Below are positions 5,865-6,488 of a stretch of DNA of 6,488 nucleotides, in pieces. The stretch covers positions 1-6,488 of the forward strand of contig CAIZHC010000264.1 of the NCBI GenBank assembly GCA_903932705.1, in the 5' to 3' direction. Each line of letters begins with the position of its first letter. The stretch's first letter is position 1. The notes under the pieces were generated by a model that had not been told where the DNA came from, did no database searches, and worked only from the letters and a program-made list of their open reading frames with translations. The DNA comes from an uncultured Actinomycetes bacterium (GTDB lineage Bacteria > Actinomycetota > Actinomycetes > Nanopelagicales > Nanopelagicaceae). A program made the translations under genes and the position numbers.

Positions 5865-6488
5865 CCCGAGGGTTATGTACACCGTAGATCCGCGCTTGAC
5901 CTTGCTGCCGACTTTAGGGGAGACGTTTGTGACGTGTTTTCCAGCGCCAATCTTACGAACGATAACCTTAAGCTGAAGATTCTCTAACTCAGTTGTCGCA
6001 GCCGTTCGAGTGAGCGAGTAGACGTTGGGGATATAAACGCTCGCTGAACCTTCAGAGACAACCAGATTTACGGTAGTGCCTGGAAGTACTGGTGAGGTTC
6101 CATCTGGGGTCTGGGAGATAACACTTCCGGCAGGAACGGTGTCGCTGTAATCAAAGCTTTGATTAACAGTGAGCCCTGCTGCGCTAAGTTCATTCTGCGC
6201 TTGATCACTGGTAAGCCCTACATATGAGTTGATAGCTATCGGGGCAGCGCTATCAGAGGTGGATGGCGTAGGGGTTGGAGTCGGAGTAGGAGTCACTATC
6301 GGTTGCGCGCCTTTAGACAGGACGAGGGCAACAGTTGCGCCTTGCTTCAAGTGAGCACCTCCTCCTGGAGAGGAAGAGATGACTTCACCAGAGGGAACTT
6401 CGGAGTCATACTGCTTAACCGAGACAACAGTCTTCATCCCGATATTGGAGAGAGTGCTTGTGGCATCAGCCAAATTCATCCCCACCAC
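5862..6488 (-). CDS. C-terminal part of a PASTA-domain protein, probably a Stk1/PknB-type Ser/Thr kinase, cut by right edge
   Basis: The visible 208 residues hold three PASTA repeats. The first (about 1-60) has VVGMNLADATSTLSNIGM and later VPSGEVISSSPGGG; the second (about 82-147) has VGLTSDQAQNELSAAGL and VPAGSVISQTPDG; the third (about 151-208) has VKRGSTVYITLG and ends exactly at the C-terminus. A Thr-Pro repeat linker separates the first two. PASTA domains are extracellular and bind peptidoglycan fragments, and in Actinobacteria strings of them usually form the outer part of membrane-anchored kinases controlling cell-wall growth. The kinase and transmembrane parts would lie beyond the right edge, so the kinase call is inferred. 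From memory, a PASTA kinase (PknL) lies close to the class II DAHP synthase gene in Corynebacterium, consistent with this context. A PASTA-bearing penicillin-binding protein is the main alternative. The reading frame is open to the edge, so the true start is outside. Confidence 0.85.
   Translation of the reverse strand: MVGMNLADATSTLSNIGMKTVVSVKQYDSEVPSGEVISSSPGGGAHLKQGATVALVLSKGAQPIVTPTPTPTPTPSTSDSAAPIAINSYVGLTSDQAQNELSAAGLTVNQSFDYSDTVPAGSVISQTPDGTSPVLPGTTVNLVVSEGSASVYIPNVYSLTRTAATTELENLQLKVIVRKIGAGKHVTNVSPKVGSKVKRGSTVYITLG
6264..6293 (-). repeat. Thr-Pro dipeptide repeat encoding an inter-PASTA linker
   Basis: Ten codons read as five consecutive Thr-Pro pairs, made from near-identical hexamers of the form ACNCCN. 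The repeat lies between the first and second visible PASTA domains and is followed by a Ser/Thr/Asp-rich stretch. Such repeats usually form stiff extracellular spacers and can change copy number by slippage. Confidence 0.8.

Overview
The window looks like a compact piece of an actinobacterial chromosome. Base composition is moderate, and the genes sit 10 to 60 bases apart or overlap. Several start codons have no Shine-Dalgarno sequence; instead a TANNNT hexamer lies six bases before the start, the layout expected of leaderless actinobacterial transcripts. The family mix (group III phosphofructokinase, class II DAHP synthase, PASTA-domain kinase tail) also fits Actinobacteria. A small-genome freshwater lineage such as the Nanopelagicales is a reasonable guess, but the sequence alone does not prove it.

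Left edge (1-119): the first nine codons of a leftward gene, probably an FGGY/xylulokinase-type sugar kinase, then a short divergent intergenic region with a perfect 7-bp inverted repeat. Plus-strand block (120-3070): a phosphofructokinase with pyrophosphate-type residues, a class II DAHP synthase (first step of aromatic amino acid synthesis), and an O6-alkylguanine-DNA alkyltransferase. Minus-strand block (6488 down to 3044): the C-terminal, PASTA-repeat part of a probable Ser/Thr kinase cut by the right edge, deoxyribonuclease IV, an EamA/DMT-family membrane transporter and a low-specificity L-threonine aldolase. The last three overlap by 4 bases at each junction and look translationally coupled. 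The two blocks converge, and their last genes overlap tail to tail by 27 bases.

Functionally the window is mostly core metabolism and DNA repair. PFK and DAHP synthase draw on linked central-carbon pools. The alkyltransferase and DNase IV cover O6-alkylguanine and abasic-site repair. The transporter and threonine aldolase may act together on amino acids. No mobile element, CRISPR array, tRNA or rRNA gene was seen, and there is no clear sign of a new multi-gene system. The most notable points are the pyrophosphate-type PFK signature, the repeated leaderless-promoter architecture, and a promoter hexamer that begins with the stop codon of the preceding gene.
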